A stretch of DNA of 64,000 nt from positions 1 to 64,000 of the forward strand of contig DATCJU010000077.1 in NCBI GenBank assembly GCA_036562635.1. The letters run 5' to 3'. This document shows positions 33,208-42,500 of the stretch, piece after piece; the stretch's first letter is position 1, and each line of letters begins with the position of its first letter. This DNA is from DATCJU01 sp036562635. GTDB lineage: Bacteria > Actinomycetota > Actinomycetes > Mycobacteriales > Pseudonocardiaceae. The translations under genes and the position numbers were made by a program. Below the pieces are notes generated by a model. The model saw only the letters and a program-made list of their open reading frames with translations. It searched no databases and was not told the DNA's origin.

Positions 33208-36138
33208 CTAAACATCGCTGTTCGCGGACGTCTGCCGCTCACCGTCCCCCAGGCGTCGCATCCGTTCGGCCAGCGCCTCCAGGTCGGACGTCCACGCACC
33301 CGCCTCCCTGCTGCGCGCCAGGGCCTGCTCCCACTGCACCCGGGCCCCCGCCACGTCCCCCATGGCCAGCCGCACGTCCCCCAGCCCGCGCCGGGCGTTC
33401 GCCTCGTGCACCACCATGCCGTCCTGCTCGGCCAGCCGCAGGGCCGCGGAGAAACAGTTCTCCGCCTCCGGCAGGTCCCCCAGGCCGACCAGGGTCTCCC
33501 CCAGGTTGTTCAGCACCAGGGCCTCCGACTCGGTGTCCCCGACCTCCCGGTAGATCGCCAGTGCCTGCCGATAGGTCTCGGCGGCCTCCGTGTGCCGGCG
33601 GGCGTTGATGTAGCTGAGCGCCAGGTTGTTCAGCGCCGTGGCCTCACCGAACGGGTCCGCGGCCTGCCGGGCGAGGCACACCGCCTCCTGGCCGGCGCCG
33701 ATCGCCTCGTCGAACCGCTCCAGCCCGGCCAGGATCGCCGCGATGTTGTTCAACGCGTTGAACCCGGCCACCGTGTCCCCGAGCTCCACCGCGATCCGGT
33801 GCGACTCCCGGGAGTGGGCCAGCGCCTCCTCGGTCCGGCCCAGTGCCAGCATCACGAACCCCAGGTCCTTGAGCACCAGCGCCTCGGCGGCCCGGTCACC
33901 GCAGGCACGCGCCGCCACCAAGCCGAGTTCGTAGTTCGCCGCCAACTCCGTCCACCGGGCCCGCCAGGACCCGTAGTCCACCACCAGACGGGCCAGCTGC
34001 CAGCAGGACTCGTGCAGACCGGTCTCGGCGGCCAGCCGCACCGCGGCCACGATCCCCCGCCACTCCGCGTCGAACCAGGCGAGGGCCTCCTCACGGTCCC
34101 GCACCGGAGGACGGGGCGCCTCGGGGAACCGCTCGGCCGGATCCAGCTGGTCCCGGGGGGTGCGCAGGAACCGCCGGGCATGGTCGCAACCGACCAGGTA
34201 GTACCGCAGCAGCCCCTCCACGGCCGTCCGCCGCTCCGCCTCCGACAGCTCGGACCGGGCCAGCTCCCGGGCGTGCAGCCGGATCAGGTCGTGCATACCG
34301 AAGCGGTCCAGCTCCGGTTCGACCACCAGGTGCGCCGCGATCAGGGCGTGCAACGCCCGGCGGGCCACCCGCTCGGACACCCCGGCCAGCGCCGCCACCA
34401 CCGGCGGGGACACCGACGGAGCGGCCACCAGACCCAGCAGCAGGAACATCCGCGCATGCTGCGGGTCCAGGTTGCGGAAGGACACGTCGAACGCACCGCG
34501 CACGCTGGTGTCCCCGTCTCCCACGTCCAGCGCCTGCAACCGGTTGTGCTCGTCGGCCAGCTCGGCCACCAGGTCCGACACCGGCTGCCGGGGCCGGGCG
34601 GCCAGCCGGGCCGCCGCGATCCGCAGGGCCAACGGCAGGTACCCGCAGAGCCGGGCCAGTTCGCGCAGGGCCTCCGGTTCCCTGGCTCCCCTCCGGGCAC
34701 CGGCGGCCCGGTCCACCAGCTCCACCGCGACCGGCGGGGGCAGCTCGGCCAGCGGCAACACCCGGGCACCGTGCCGGACCACCAGGCCGTCCAACCGGAC
34801 CCGACTGGTCACCAGAACCAGCGAATCGGCCCCACCACCCAGCAGCGGGAGCACCTGCTCGGAGTCCCTGGCGTCGTCCAGCAGCACCAGCACCCGGCGC
34901 TCGGCCAGCAGCGAGCGGTAGAGCGCCTCCCGCTCGTCCGGTGCCACCGGCACCTCGGACTCCGGCACCCCCAGGGCCACCAGGAACCGGGTCAGCACCT
35001 CCCCCGGATCCACCGGAGGCTGCGCCGGGTCGAACCCACGCAGTGACACGAACAGTCGACCGTCCGGGAACTCCGCCGCCATCCGGTGGGACCAGGTGAG
35101 TGCCAGGGCGGTCTTCCCCACCCCCGCCGGACCGGTGAGCACCGCGACGACCGGGGCGCCGGCCGTCCCGCGCTCGGCCAGCAGCCCGTCCAGCTCGGCC
35201 AGCTCGTCCCGTCGCCCGGTGAACCCACCCGGCGCCGGCGGCAACTGGGCCGGCACCACGGCCCGCTGGACGGTGGGGGCACGCAGGACCGGGTCGTCCC
35301 GCAGGACCCGCTGGTGCAGTTCCTGCAGCTCCGGACCGGGGTCGATGCCCAGCTCGTGCACCGCCCGCGTCCGGAAGTCCTGGTAGGCGGCCAGGGCGTC
35401 CGCGCGCCGACCGCTGCGGTAGAGGGCCAGCATGAGCTGGGCGACCAGCCGTTCCCGGTAGGGGTGCTCGGACACCAGTCCCTGCAGCTCCGCCACCAAC
35501 GGCACGTGCCGGGCCAGTTCCAGCTCCGCGTCGATGCGCTCCTCCACGGCAACCAGCCGCAGCTCGTCGGCATCCGCGGCGACGGAACGCCGCACCAGCT
35601 CCGGCAGCTCGGACAGGGCCGGGCCACGCCACAGTCCCAACGCCTCACGGAGCAGCTCGACCCGCTGCTCGGGCGGGGCCGTTCTGGCCCGGGCGACCAG
35701 TTCCCGCGCCCGGTGCAGGTCCACCAGGTGCGGATCGACCTGCAGCATGTACCCGGGGGAACAGGTGACGATCCGGGCCTGCCCCTCCACGGGTGCCAGC
35801 AGCTTGCGCAGCCGGGAGACGTGGCCGTGCACGATGGTGCGGGCCGACGGGGGACGTTCCCGCTCCCACAGGGCGTCCACGATCCGGCACACCGGCACCA
35901 CCTGGTTGGCCTCCAGCAGCAGCAACCCCAGCACGGCCCGGGTGCCGGGCCGGCCGAGCGGCACGGGACGGCCGTCGAAACGCACCTGCACCGGGCCGAG
36001 CAGGCAGAACTCGACCGCGGGAGAGGACGATGCCGATCCCGGGTCTCCCCGCGCCTCCCGATTCACCCCCGGCACCAGCTCCGGACTGGGTTCGCGGGTG
36101 GGCTTCGCCGACCCGCCGACCGCTGCGATCTCCACCAC
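33208..36138 (-). CDS. AfsR-like SARP regulator with NB-ARC and TPR domains
   Basis: 976 residues. Residues about 43-115 form the OmpR-type SARP DNA-binding domain (LLGPVQVRFDG, ARTIVHGHVSRLRKLL), followed by the bacterial transcriptional activation domain to about 270, an NB-ARC ATPase with Walker A TGPAGVGKTALAL near 334-342 and VLVLLDDARD as Walker B, and TPR repeats over about 745-970. Such AfsR-type proteins integrate signals and activate secondary-metabolism or development genes. No biosynthetic cluster is in the window, so the target is unknown. GTG 36138 has GGAGG at 6 bases. Confidence 0.9.
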   Translation of the reverse strand: MVEIAAVGGSAKPTREPSPELVPGVNREARGDPGSASSSPAVEFCLLGPVQVRFDGRPVPLGRPGTRAVLGLLLLEANQVVPVCRIVDALWERERPPSARTIVHGHVSRLRKLLAPVEGQARIVTCSPGYMLQVDPHLVDLHRARELVARARTAPPEQRVELLREALGLWRGPALSELPELVRRSVAADADELRLVAVEERIDAELELARHVPLVAELQGLVSEHPYRERLVAQLMLALYRSGRRADALAAYQDFRTRAVHELGIDPGPELQELHQRVLRDDPVLRAPTVQRAVVPAQLPPAPGGFTGRRDELAELDGLLAERGTAGAPVVAVLTGPAGVGKTALALTWSHRMAAEFPDGRLFVSLRGFDPAQPPVDPGEVLTRFLVALGVPESEVPVAPDEREALYRSLLAERRVLVLLDDARDSEQVLPLLGGGADSLVLVTSRVRLDGLVVRHGARVLPLAELPPPVAVELVDRAAGARRGAREPEALRELARLCGYLPLALRIAAARLAARPRQPVSDLVAELADEHNRLQALDVGDGDTSVRGAFDVSFRNLDPQHARMFLLLGLVAAPSVSPPVVAALAGVSERVARRALHALIAAHLVVEPELDRFGMHDLIRLHARELARSELSEAERRTAVEGLLRYYLVGCDHARRFLRTPRDQLDPAERFPEAPRPPVRDREEALAWFDAEWRGIVAAVRLAAETGLHESCWQLARLVVDYGSWRARWTELAANYELGLVAARACGDRAAEALVLKDLGFVMLALGRTEEALAHSRESHRIAVELGDTVAGFNALNNIAAILAGLERFDEAIGAGQEAVCLARQAADPFGEATALNNLALSYINARRHTEAAETYRQALAIYREVGDTESEALVLNNLGETLVGLGDLPEAENCFSAALRLAEQDGMVVHEANARRGLGDVRLAMGDVAGARVQWEQALARSREAGAWTSDLEALAERMRRLGDGERQTSANSDV

Positions 36139-36373
36139 GTGCCTCCGGCTCACCTCCGCTCCGATGGCGAAGATTTCGACTTTGCCTGCAACGGGACACC
36201 ACCGGCAACCGAATCGACCAAGCCACCCGCCGAACAGCGGCAGACCTCGGGGAACGAGGGGCCGTGTCCGCCGATCGCCGGAGCCGCAGCGGTACCGAGG
36301 CATGAACCGTCCACACGAGCCATCGGAGATCCTGTGTGCACAGCACGCTGAACCCGCCCCCGTGTCCCGCCCT

Positions 36374-36379
36374 TAGCCT
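36374..36379 (+). promoter_or_regulatory. -10 box TAGCCT, leaderless promoter
   Basis: TAGCCT ends 6 bases before the GTG of the ADP-ribosylglycohydrolase gene with no ribosome site between. Confidence 0.5.
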
Positions 36380-36385
36380 TCGGAT

Positions 36386-37489
36386 GTGCCGTTGGACGTC
36401 GTGACCCTCACCGACCGCGCCGCCGGATGCCTGCTCGGTGGCGCGCTCGGCGATGCCCTCGGCGCGCCCGTGGAGTTCCTGCAGCTGACCGACATCCAGC
36501 GGCGCTACGGTCCCCAGGGGATCACCGAACCTCCACGTCCCGCCCTGATCACCGACGACACCCAGCTCACCCTGTTCACCGCCGAGGGCATGCTGCTGGC
36601 GGCGATCCGGGGCCGGCACCGTGGCCTCGACAGCACGGTCGAGCAGGTCTGGTACTCCTACCGACGGTGGCTGCGCACCCAGCAACAGAGCGAGCCCGAC
36701 GAGGACGACGTCGCGCTGCTGGACGATCCTCGGCTGTTCGCCTCCCGCGCCCCGGGGCTGACGAACCTGCGGGCGCTGCGGGACGAGCAACTGCCGCGGT
36801 CACCGCGCACCCACCCGCGCAACGACGCCAGGAGCTGCGGTGGCGTGGTCCGCATGGCACCCGCCGGGTTCACCACCAGCGCCGCCGACGCCTACGCCCT
36901 GGGCTGCGAGTGCGCCGCCCTCACCCACGGCCATCCCACGGGCTGGGCCCCGGCGGGGGCGCTCGCCCTGCTGGTGCACCTGCTGGCCGTGCGCAACCGC
37001 CCGCTGGACGAGGCGGTCGACCAGGTGATCGGGCGGGTGATGCGGGACGACCTGGAGACCGCGCACACGCTGTCGACGGCGGTGCGGCTGGCGGAGACGG
37101 ACAACGCCGCGGCGTGGGCGGCGCAGGAAGCCCGGATCAACGGTCAGCCGGTGCCCGACGGCGGACCGTCGGTCCGCTCGCTGGAACTGTTGGGCAGCGG
37201 CTGGCTGGGCCACGAGGCGCTGGCCATCGCGGTGTACGTGGCGCTCACCCACCCCCGGCCCGGCCAGTTCGTGGACGCGCTGCGCATGGCCGCCAACCAC
37301 TCCGGGGACAGCGACTCCACCGCGTCGATCACCGGCAACATTCTGGGGGCGCTGCACGGCACCGGGGTGCTCCCCCGGGACTGGGTGAACCGGCTGGAAC
37401 TCGCCGAGGTGATCACGCAGGTGGGGGCGGACCTGGCGGCGGAGCTGTGCGGGGTGGCCTACAACGAGGACCACTACCTCATCGCGTGA
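36386..37489 (+). CDS. ADP-ribosylglycohydrolase family protein
   Basis: 367 residues of the ARH/DraG fold. Metal-binding signatures are intact: GALGDALGAP near 19-28, TDDTQ at 56-60, and SGDSDSTASITGNILGA near 306-322, which supply the two Mg ions. Members hydrolyse ADP-ribose from proteins or nucleic acids, or related N-glycosides. An insertion of about 35 acidic residues after TRAVxYSYRRWL-like sequence distinguishes it from DraG. Divergent from the SARP regulator across about 250 bases; no ADP-ribosyltransferase or toxin partner is adjacent. Confidence 0.9.
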   Translation: MPLDVVTLTDRAAGCLLGGALGDALGAPVEFLQLTDIQRRYGPQGITEPPRPALITDDTQLTLFTAEGMLLAAIRGRHRGLDSTVEQVWYSYRRWLRTQQQSEPDEDDVALLDDPRLFASRAPGLTNLRALRDEQLPRSPRTHPRNDARSCGGVVRMAPAGFTTSAADAYALGCECAALTHGHPTGWAPAGALALLVHLLAVRNRPLDEAVDQVIGRVMRDDLETAHTLSTAVRLAETDNAAAWAAQEARINGQPVPDGGPSVRSLELLGSGWLGHEALAIAVYVALTHPRPGQFVDALRMAANHSGDSDSTASITGNILGALHGTGVLPRDWVNRLELAEVITQVGADLAAELCGVAYNEDHYLIA

Positions 37490-37496
37490 GCCCCGT

Positions 37497-37517
37497 CGCG
37501 TGGGCCACGCCCACGCG
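37497..37517. terminator. Hairpin between convergent genes
   Basis: Perfect 9-bp inverted repeat CGCGTGGGC / GCCCACGCG with a 3-base loop just after the hydrolase stop. Confidence 0.5.
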
Positions 37518-37550
37518 GCGGACCGGGCGGGGACGGCCGCGGTCGGCCCC

Positions 37551-38132
37551 TCAGCGGCGGTACTCCCGCAACCGCCGCACCAGCAGACGGATACGCCGGG
37601 TCTGCTCGAACCGCCCGACCAGCCCCGTGCCCTCGACACGCTGCGCCAGCACCACCTGCTGGGCGAAGGACCTGGAGAACTCGGTGAGCAGGTTCGCCAC
37701 CACGCCGAGCAAGCAGAACACGAACAGCCCTCCGCTCACCACGAGCAGCACCAGGTAGCCGAGCAGCCCGCCACCGACCTGGCTGTCCTCCCGGAAGGGC
37801 TTGGTCTCCGACCCCACCAACGGCAGCCGGGCGTGGATCCGCTCGCCCTCCTCGGCCGGGTGCGGCACCGCAACGGTGTAGAGCTGCCCGTCCTTCTCGA
37901 AGTAGCCCATCCCGGGCTCGGGCCGACCCAGCGAGTCCACCTTGCTGGACGCGGTCACGTGCACCATGACCTCCTCCCCCAGCCCGAGGAGGAAGGCGGT
38001 GCGGTCCACCACCTGCGGCGCGGACACCGCCACACCCCACCCCAGCAGGGGCAGCGCCAGCAGCATCGGCAACACGCGCCGCAGGAACCAACGCGGCGAC
38101 GGAAGGCTGCGCAGGGCGCGGGTACCGGTCAT
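37551..38132 (-). CDS. Two-pass membrane protein of unknown function
   Basis: 193 residues. A short basic N-terminus, membrane helix at about 22-45, an extracytoplasmic domain of about 90 residues (GYFEKDGQLYTVAVPHPAEEG), a second helix at about 122-148 and an Arg/Gln-rich cytoplasmic tail. I do not recognise the family. ATG 38132 has GGGGG just upstream; a longer frame to 38186 has no support. It shares the minus strand with the aldo-keto reductase gene 124 bases upstream. Confidence 0.6.
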   Translation of the reverse strand: MTGTRALRSLPSPRWFLRRVLPMLLALPLLGWGVAVSAPQVVDRTAFLLGLGEEVMVHVTASSKVDSLGRPEPGMGYFEKDGQLYTVAVPHPAEEGERIHARLPLVGSETKPFREDSQVGGGLLGYLVLLVVSGGLFVFCLLGVVANLLTEFSRSFAQQVVLAQRVEGTGLVGRFEQTRRIRLLVRRLREYRR

Positions 38133-38256
38133 GCCCCCAGTGTCCCGTATCCGCTTCACGACGGGGCCCGGGGGACGCAGGAGCACCGGCTCCTCCGGCC
38201 GGACCGGTCGGGTACCGGCGGGAGGAGCGGGGCGGGCGAGGTTCCGGCGGGACGGT

Positions 38257-39285
38257 TCAGCCCGCGGTGCGGGACGCCTCCCACAGGTCGATCCCGGAGT
38301 CCACCGCGTACCGGTCGATCTCGGTCAACTCGGCGTCGGTGAGCGGCGGACCGTCCAGGGCGGCCACGTTCTGCTCCAGCTGGGCCACCGAGCTGGCCCC
38401 GATCAGCACCGACGTGACCCGTTCGTCGCGCAGCACCCAGGACAGCGCCAACTGGGCCAGGGTCTGGCCACGGGAGGCGGCGATCTCGTTGAGGGCCCGC
38501 ACCCGGGCCAGGTTCTCCGGGGACAGGTGCTCCGGACGCAGCGAGCTGTTCCGGCTGGCCCGTGACCCCTCGGGAATCCCGTCGAGGTAGCGGTCGGTGA
38601 GCAGTCCCTGTGCCAGCGGGGAGAACGCGATGCACCCCACGCCCAGCTCGCCGAGGGTGTCCAGCAGCTCCTCCTCGATCCACCGGTTGAGCATCGAGTA
38701 GGAGGGCTGGTGGATCAGCAACGGCACGCCCGCGGAACGGAGGATCTCCGCCGCCTCCCGGGTCTTGGCCGGCGAGTAGGAGGAGATGCCGACGTAGAGG
38801 GCCTTGCCCTGCTGCACCGCGGAGACGAGGGCGCCCATCGTCTCCTCCAGCGGTGTCTCCGGGTCGAAGCGGTGCGAGTAGAAGATGTCGACGTAGTCCA
38901 GCCCCATCCGGCGCAGGGACTGGTCCAGCGAGGCCAGCAGGTACTTGCGCGAACCCCACTCCCCGTACGGCCCCGGCCACATGTCGTAGCCCGCCTTGGT
39001 GGAGATGACCAGTTCGTCGCGGTAGGGGCGCAGGTCCTGGGCAAGCATCCGACCGAAGTTCTCCTCGGCCGAGCCGTACGGGGGCCCGTAGTTGTTGGCC
39101 AGGTCGAAGTGGGTGATGCCCAGGTCGAAAGCCCGACGCACGATCTGCCGCCCGACCTCGTACGGCCGGTCGGCGCCGAAGTTGTGCCACAGCCCGAGCG
39201 AGACCGCGGGCAGCTTCAGGCCGCTGCGCCCGCAACGGCGGTAGGTCATCCGGTCGTACCGGGAGGGGTCGGCGACGTACGGCAT
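38257..39285 (-). CDS. Aldo/keto reductase, YghZ/Kv-beta type
   Basis: 342-residue NADPH-dependent TIM-barrel reductase close to E. coli YghZ (L-glyceraldehyde-3-phosphate reductase). The tetrad is visible: Asp and Tyr in HFDLANNYG, Lys in ISTKAGYDMWPGPYGEWGSRKYL and His in FYSHRFDPETPLEET. The C-terminal cofactor region reads SVLIGASSVAQLEQN. It likely detoxifies short aldehydes such as methylglyoxal. ATG 39285 lies 6 bases after a TAGGCT (39292-39297, minus strand) without a ribosome site, so it is probably leaderless. Confidence 0.92.
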   Translation of the reverse strand: MPYVADPSRYDRMTYRRCGRSGLKLPAVSLGLWHNFGADRPYEVGRQIVRRAFDLGITHFDLANNYGPPYGSAEENFGRMLAQDLRPYRDELVISTKAGYDMWPGPYGEWGSRKYLLASLDQSLRRMGLDYVDIFYSHRFDPETPLEETMGALVSAVQQGKALYVGISSYSPAKTREAAEILRSAGVPLLIHQPSYSMLNRWIEEELLDTLGELGVGCIAFSPLAQGLLTDRYLDGIPEGSRASRNSSLRPEHLSPENLARVRALNEIAASRGQTLAQLALSWVLRDERVTSVLIGASSVAQLEQNVAALDGPPLTDAELTEIDRYAVDSGIDLWEASRTAG

Positions 39286-39373
39286 GCGATCAGCCTACGG
39301 ACCCCGCGCACCCACCGCCGGGGCGACGAGGCGGGGTCGACCCGGTGTCGGTGACACCGGGTGGCGTCCCGGC

Positions 39374-39601
39374 TCAGCCGGTGGCCGCCCCGCGCCGTCC
39401 CCGCACCTGCAGTCGCTCGAGCAGGTCCCGGGTGGCCGCCGCGACCGCCTCCACGGCCTCCTCGAAGGCGGCGGCGTTGTGCGGGGCCGGCCGGTGGAAC
39501 CCGCTCACCTTGCGGACGTACTGCAACGCGGCGGCCCGGACATCCTCCTCGGTGACCACGTCGACGTAGGGCTCACGGAGTGTCCTGATGCTGCGGCACA
39601 T
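39374..39601 (-). CDS. DUF2277 family protein
   Basis: 75 residues beginning MCRSIRTL with the family block VRAAALQYVRKVSGFHRP and a helical C-terminus. Widespread in Actinobacteria, function unknown. Start ATG 39601 follows TAGCCT (39608-39613, minus strand) by 6 bases, another leaderless arrangement. Confidence 0.85.
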   Translation of the reverse strand: MCRSIRTLREPYVDVVTEEDVRAAALQYVRKVSGFHRPAPHNAAAFEEAVEAVAAATRDLLERLQVRGRRGAATG

Positions 39602-39701
39602 TCCCCGAGGCTACGTCCGCGGCCCGACCCGGACACGTCGGAACGGGCGCCGCACCGGGGCCACCCGAACACGGGGTGGTACGGGGAGGACGGTCGCAGA
39701 A

Positions 39702-39733
39702 CAAGAAACCCCCAGGTCGAACGACCTGGGGGT
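39702..39733 (-). terminator. Rho-independent terminator of tRNA-Thr
   Basis: On the minus strand CCCCCAGGTC (39732-39723) pairs with GACCTGGGGG (39718-39709) across a 4-base loop, followed by TTTCTTGTT, a good U-tract. It begins a few bases after the CCA end. Confidence 0.85.
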
Positions 39734-39734
39734 C

Positions 39735-39810
39735 TGGAGCCGGCGACGGGACTCGAACCCGTAACCGCCCGATTACAAGTCGGGTGCGCTGCCAGTTGCG
39801 CCACGCCGGC
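39735..39810 (-). tRNA. tRNA-Thr (anticodon UGU)
   Basis: Complete cloverleaf on the minus strand: acceptor GCCGGCG / CGCCGGC, anticodon stem CCCGA / TCGGG enclosing loop CTTGTAA with anticodon TGT, T arm with GGTTCGAGTCC, discriminator T and an encoded CCA at 39735-39737. Confidence 0.95.
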
Positions 39811-39875
39811 GGGTACCGCCCGAAGCCGTCCCGCGCCCGGCGGGCGGCACCCGGTGCGAACCACCGCGCACATCG

Positions 39876-39887
39876 TAAGCGCTTGCC
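39876..39887. promoter_or_regulatory. AAGCGCTT palindrome, LacI-operator-like
   Basis: GTAAGCGCTTGC contains the perfect palindrome AAGCGCTT (39877-39884), a core shared by many LacI-family sites. It lies between the tRNA gene and the secreted-protein gene at 40027. Confidence 0.3.
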
Positions 39888-40026
39888 CTCCGGGGTGGGC
39901 GCGGCAACCCACCCATCACGGACGGACAGGGGGCGAGTACCCCCGGTTGTCGTATGGCCGAACCCGGTCGGGGTCGCGAAACCTGTTCCCGTCCGCGTTC
40001 GTCCGTCCACCTCCAGGAGGAGACCC

Positions 40027-40674
40027 GTGCTCCGTCACCGGATCCGCCGGGCCGTGGCCGTGGCCCTGACCACGGCGGCCGCCCTGCTTCCCGTGACCGA
40101 CCCCGCCCCCGCCGAGGCCGCCCTGCGCAAGCAGGTGGTCACCGACTACGTGATGTTGCGCAGCGCACCCGGCTCCTACGCCGTCGGCACCGCCTACCGC
40201 GGGTGGACGGTGGACGTGCAGCAGGAGGCCGTGAACAGCTTCCGCTGGGGCCACGTCTACGGCACCCTCAACACCTGCCTGTGGCTGTCCCAGGCCGGTC
40301 TGCCCGAGGGCGGTGCCAGCACGGCCGACGCCTGTCGGCACACCGGGCGCACCCTGAGCACCAGCGAGTTCACCAACGGCATGATCGGCGGCACCGAGAC
40401 CGACGGGGCGTCCATCACCGTCACCGGCGGATCCGGTTGCACCCTGTACGACGGGGTGCACGTCCGCGGCTACGGCAACGTGCGGCCGTGGCAGACCACC
40501 GCCCAGCCCAGCGAACCGATCGACACCCTGGTCGCGGTCGGCGAGACCGTCCGCTGGCGCTACGTCTCCCGTGACGGACGTTGGGTGATGGTGCGCGCCC
40601 CGCAGCACGGTTCCACGGACGGCACCGGCCTGCAGGCCTGGTTCTTCGTACCCCGAGGCTGCCTGCCCCTGTGA
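40027..40674 (+). CDS. Secreted four-cysteine protein of unknown function
   Basis: 215 residues with a Sec signal peptide (about 1-31, RHRIRRAVAVALTTAAALLP, cleavage near Ala-Glu-Ala-Ala). The mature part is rich in Gly, Thr and Trp and has four cysteines (in NTCLWL, ADACRH, GSGCTL and RGCLPL), enough for two disulfides. The pattern of short beta-strands such as DYVMLRSAPGSYAVGTAYRGWTVDV recalls an SH3-like surface domain, but no family is recognised. GTG 40027 has an excellent GGAGGAG at 5-6 bases. Confidence 0.75.
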   Translation: MLRHRIRRAVAVALTTAAALLPVTDPAPAEAALRKQVVTDYVMLRSAPGSYAVGTAYRGWTVDVQQEAVNSFRWGHVYGTLNTCLWLSQAGLPEGGASTADACRHTGRTLSTSEFTNGMIGGTETDGASITVTGGSGCTLYDGVHVRGYGNVRPWQTTAQPSEPIDTLVAVGETVRWRYVSRDGRWVMVRAPQHGSTDGTGLQAWFFVPRGCLPL

Positions 40675-41010
40675 CGGCCGAGGGCGGCCGTTCCACGGCT
40701 TCCGGCACCAACCCCCGGCGGAGGCCCGCGTCCCGCCGGGCGACCCGGTGGCCGGGGCAACGACGCTGGGCCTTCCGGTCGAGCGGTGGTACACCCGCTG
40801 CGGATCCACCCGGCCGATCGGGTGTGATCACCACGACGACCAACACGCGCGTCCCCGGGAATACCGATAGCCTCGGAGCGCCAGTCCCGCGGATCTTGTC
40901 AGAGCACGGCCGGTCGCTCGTCCGGATCTCGATGCCGGCGGGATGTGGCCGCGGGAACGTCCACCGGTACCGACGAGCCCGACCGGCGCCAACCCGGGGG
41001 AGGGCTTGCG
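40675..41010. other. 336-base gap before otsA
   Basis: No gene seen. It contains a GTGATCACCAC palindrome near 40824 and a TAGCCT at 40868-40873 that is a plausible -10 box, giving an otsA leader of about 130 bases. Confidence 0.4.
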
Positions 41011-42462
41011 GTGAACGGCGACATCGGCGGCAGACAGGCGAACTTCGTGGTCGTGGCGAACCGCCTTCCCGTCGATCTGGAACGAGCACCCGACGGCACG
41101 GAACGGTGGCGCCGCAGCCCCGGTGGTCTGGTGACCGCCCTGGAACCCTTCCTCCGGGCCCGGAAGGGTGCCTGGGTGGGCTGGCCGGGGGTGGCCGACG
41201 TGGAGCCGACACCGTTCGTCGAGGAGGGCCTACGGCTGCACCCGGTGAAGCTGTCCGCGAAGGACGTCCAGGACTACTACGAGGGCTTCTCCAACGCCAC
41301 GCTGTGGCCGCTGTACCACGACGTGGTCGCCCCGCCGGTGTTCGACCGTGGCTGGTGGAACGCCTACGTGCGGGTGAACCGGCGGTTCGCCGAGGCCACC
41401 TCGAAGGTGGCCGACCGGGGCGCCACGGTGTGGGTGCAGGACTACCAGCTCCAGCTGGTCCCGGCGATGCTCCGGGAGTTGCGCCCGGACCTGCGGATCG
41501 GGTTCTTCCTGCACATCCCGTTCCCACCGGTCGAGCTGTTCATGCAGCTCCCGTGGCGTACCGAGATCATCCGCGGCCTGCTGGGCGCCGACCTGGTCGG
41601 TTTCCACCGGCCCGGTGGGGCGCAGAACTTCCTGTGGCTGACCCGACGCCTGGCCGGGCTGGACCCCAGCCGGGGCGCGGTGGGTGTGCGCAACCGGCAC
41701 GGCATGGTCGCCTACGGCGACCGTGTGGTGCGGGTCGGCGCCTTTCCCATCTCCATCGACGCGGCTAGCCTGGATGCCCTGGCCCGCAGCAAGGAGGTGC
41801 AGCTGCGGGCGAAGGAGATTCGCGCCGAACTGGGCAATCCCCGCAAGATCCTGCTCGGCGTGGACCGGCTCGACTACACGAAGGGCATCGACGTCCGGCT
41901 GCATGCCTTCCACGAGCTGCTCGAGGAGGGCCGGGTCGACCCCGCCGAGGTTGTGATGATCCAGCTGGCCACCCCCAGCCGTGAGCGCGTCGAGCACTAC
42001 AAGCAGATGCGCGAGGACATCGAACGCGAGGTGGGGCGGATCAACGGCGAGTTCGCCCGGGTGGGACGCCCACCGGTGCACTACCTGCACACCTCGGTCG
42101 ACCGCCAGGAACTGGCGGCCTTCTACTCCGCCGCCGACGTCATGGTGGTGACACCGGTCCGCGACGGGATGAACCTCGTCTGCAAGGAGTACGTGGCCTG
42201 CCGGTACGACCTCGGTGGGGCGCTGGTGCTCAGCGAGTTCGCCGGGGCCGCCGCCGAGCTCACCAGCGCTTTCCTGGTCAACCCGCACGACCTGGACGGG
42301 GTGAAGAACGCGCTCGAGGCCGCCCTGAAAGTTGACCCGGCGGAGGGGCGCCGTAGGATGCGCGCGCTGCGACGCCAGGTTCTCACCCATGACGTGGACC
42401 GCTGGGCTCGGTCTTTCTTGGAGGCCCTGGGCGTCGAGCCGCACACTGAAGAAGCGAACTGA
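41011..42462 (+). CDS. otsA: Trehalose-6-phosphate synthase
   Basis: GT20 enzyme joining a nucleoside-diphosphate glucose and glucose-6-phosphate. The 483-residue GT-B protein has FVVVANRLPVDL with SPGGLVTAL (donor loop), WVQDYQLQLVPAMLR, FFLHIPFPP, GVDRLDYTKGI and the C-terminal VTPVRDGMNLVCKEYVA, all standard for OtsA. GTG 41011 follows GGGAGGG at 8 bases; an earlier in-frame start at 40945 has no site. It is followed after 38 bases by the OtsB-GH15 gene, so the pair forms an operon making and processing trehalose-6-phosphate. Confidence 0.96.
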   Translation: MNGDIGGRQANFVVVANRLPVDLERAPDGTERWRRSPGGLVTALEPFLRARKGAWVGWPGVADVEPTPFVEEGLRLHPVKLSAKDVQDYYEGFSNATLWPLYHDVVAPPVFDRGWWNAYVRVNRRFAEATSKVADRGATVWVQDYQLQLVPAMLRELRPDLRIGFFLHIPFPPVELFMQLPWRTEIIRGLLGADLVGFHRPGGAQNFLWLTRRLAGLDPSRGAVGVRNRHGMVAYGDRVVRVGAFPISIDAASLDALARSKEVQLRAKEIRAELGNPRKILLGVDRLDYTKGIDVRLHAFHELLEEGRVDPAEVVMIQLATPSRERVEHYKQMREDIEREVGRINGEFARVGRPPVHYLHTSVDRQELAAFYSAADVMVVTPVRDGMNLVCKEYVACRYDLGGALVLSEFAGAAAELTSAFLVNPHDLDGVKNALEAALKVDPAEGRRRMRALRRQVLTHDVDRWARSFLEALGVEPHTEEAN

Positions 42463-42500
42463 AAAGACCCTGCCCCGAAGACCGCCGTGAGGAGAAGGCG

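Noticed and set aside
36386..37489. ADP-ribosylation toxin-antitoxin or defence system around the ADP-ribosylglycohydrolase
   Set aside because: No ADP-ribosyltransferase or toxin-like partner lies adjacent; neighbours are a regulator and a membrane protein.
39735..39810. tRNA-Thr as an integration site for a mobile element
   Set aside because: No integrase gene nearby and no second copy of the tRNA 3' end was found in the window.
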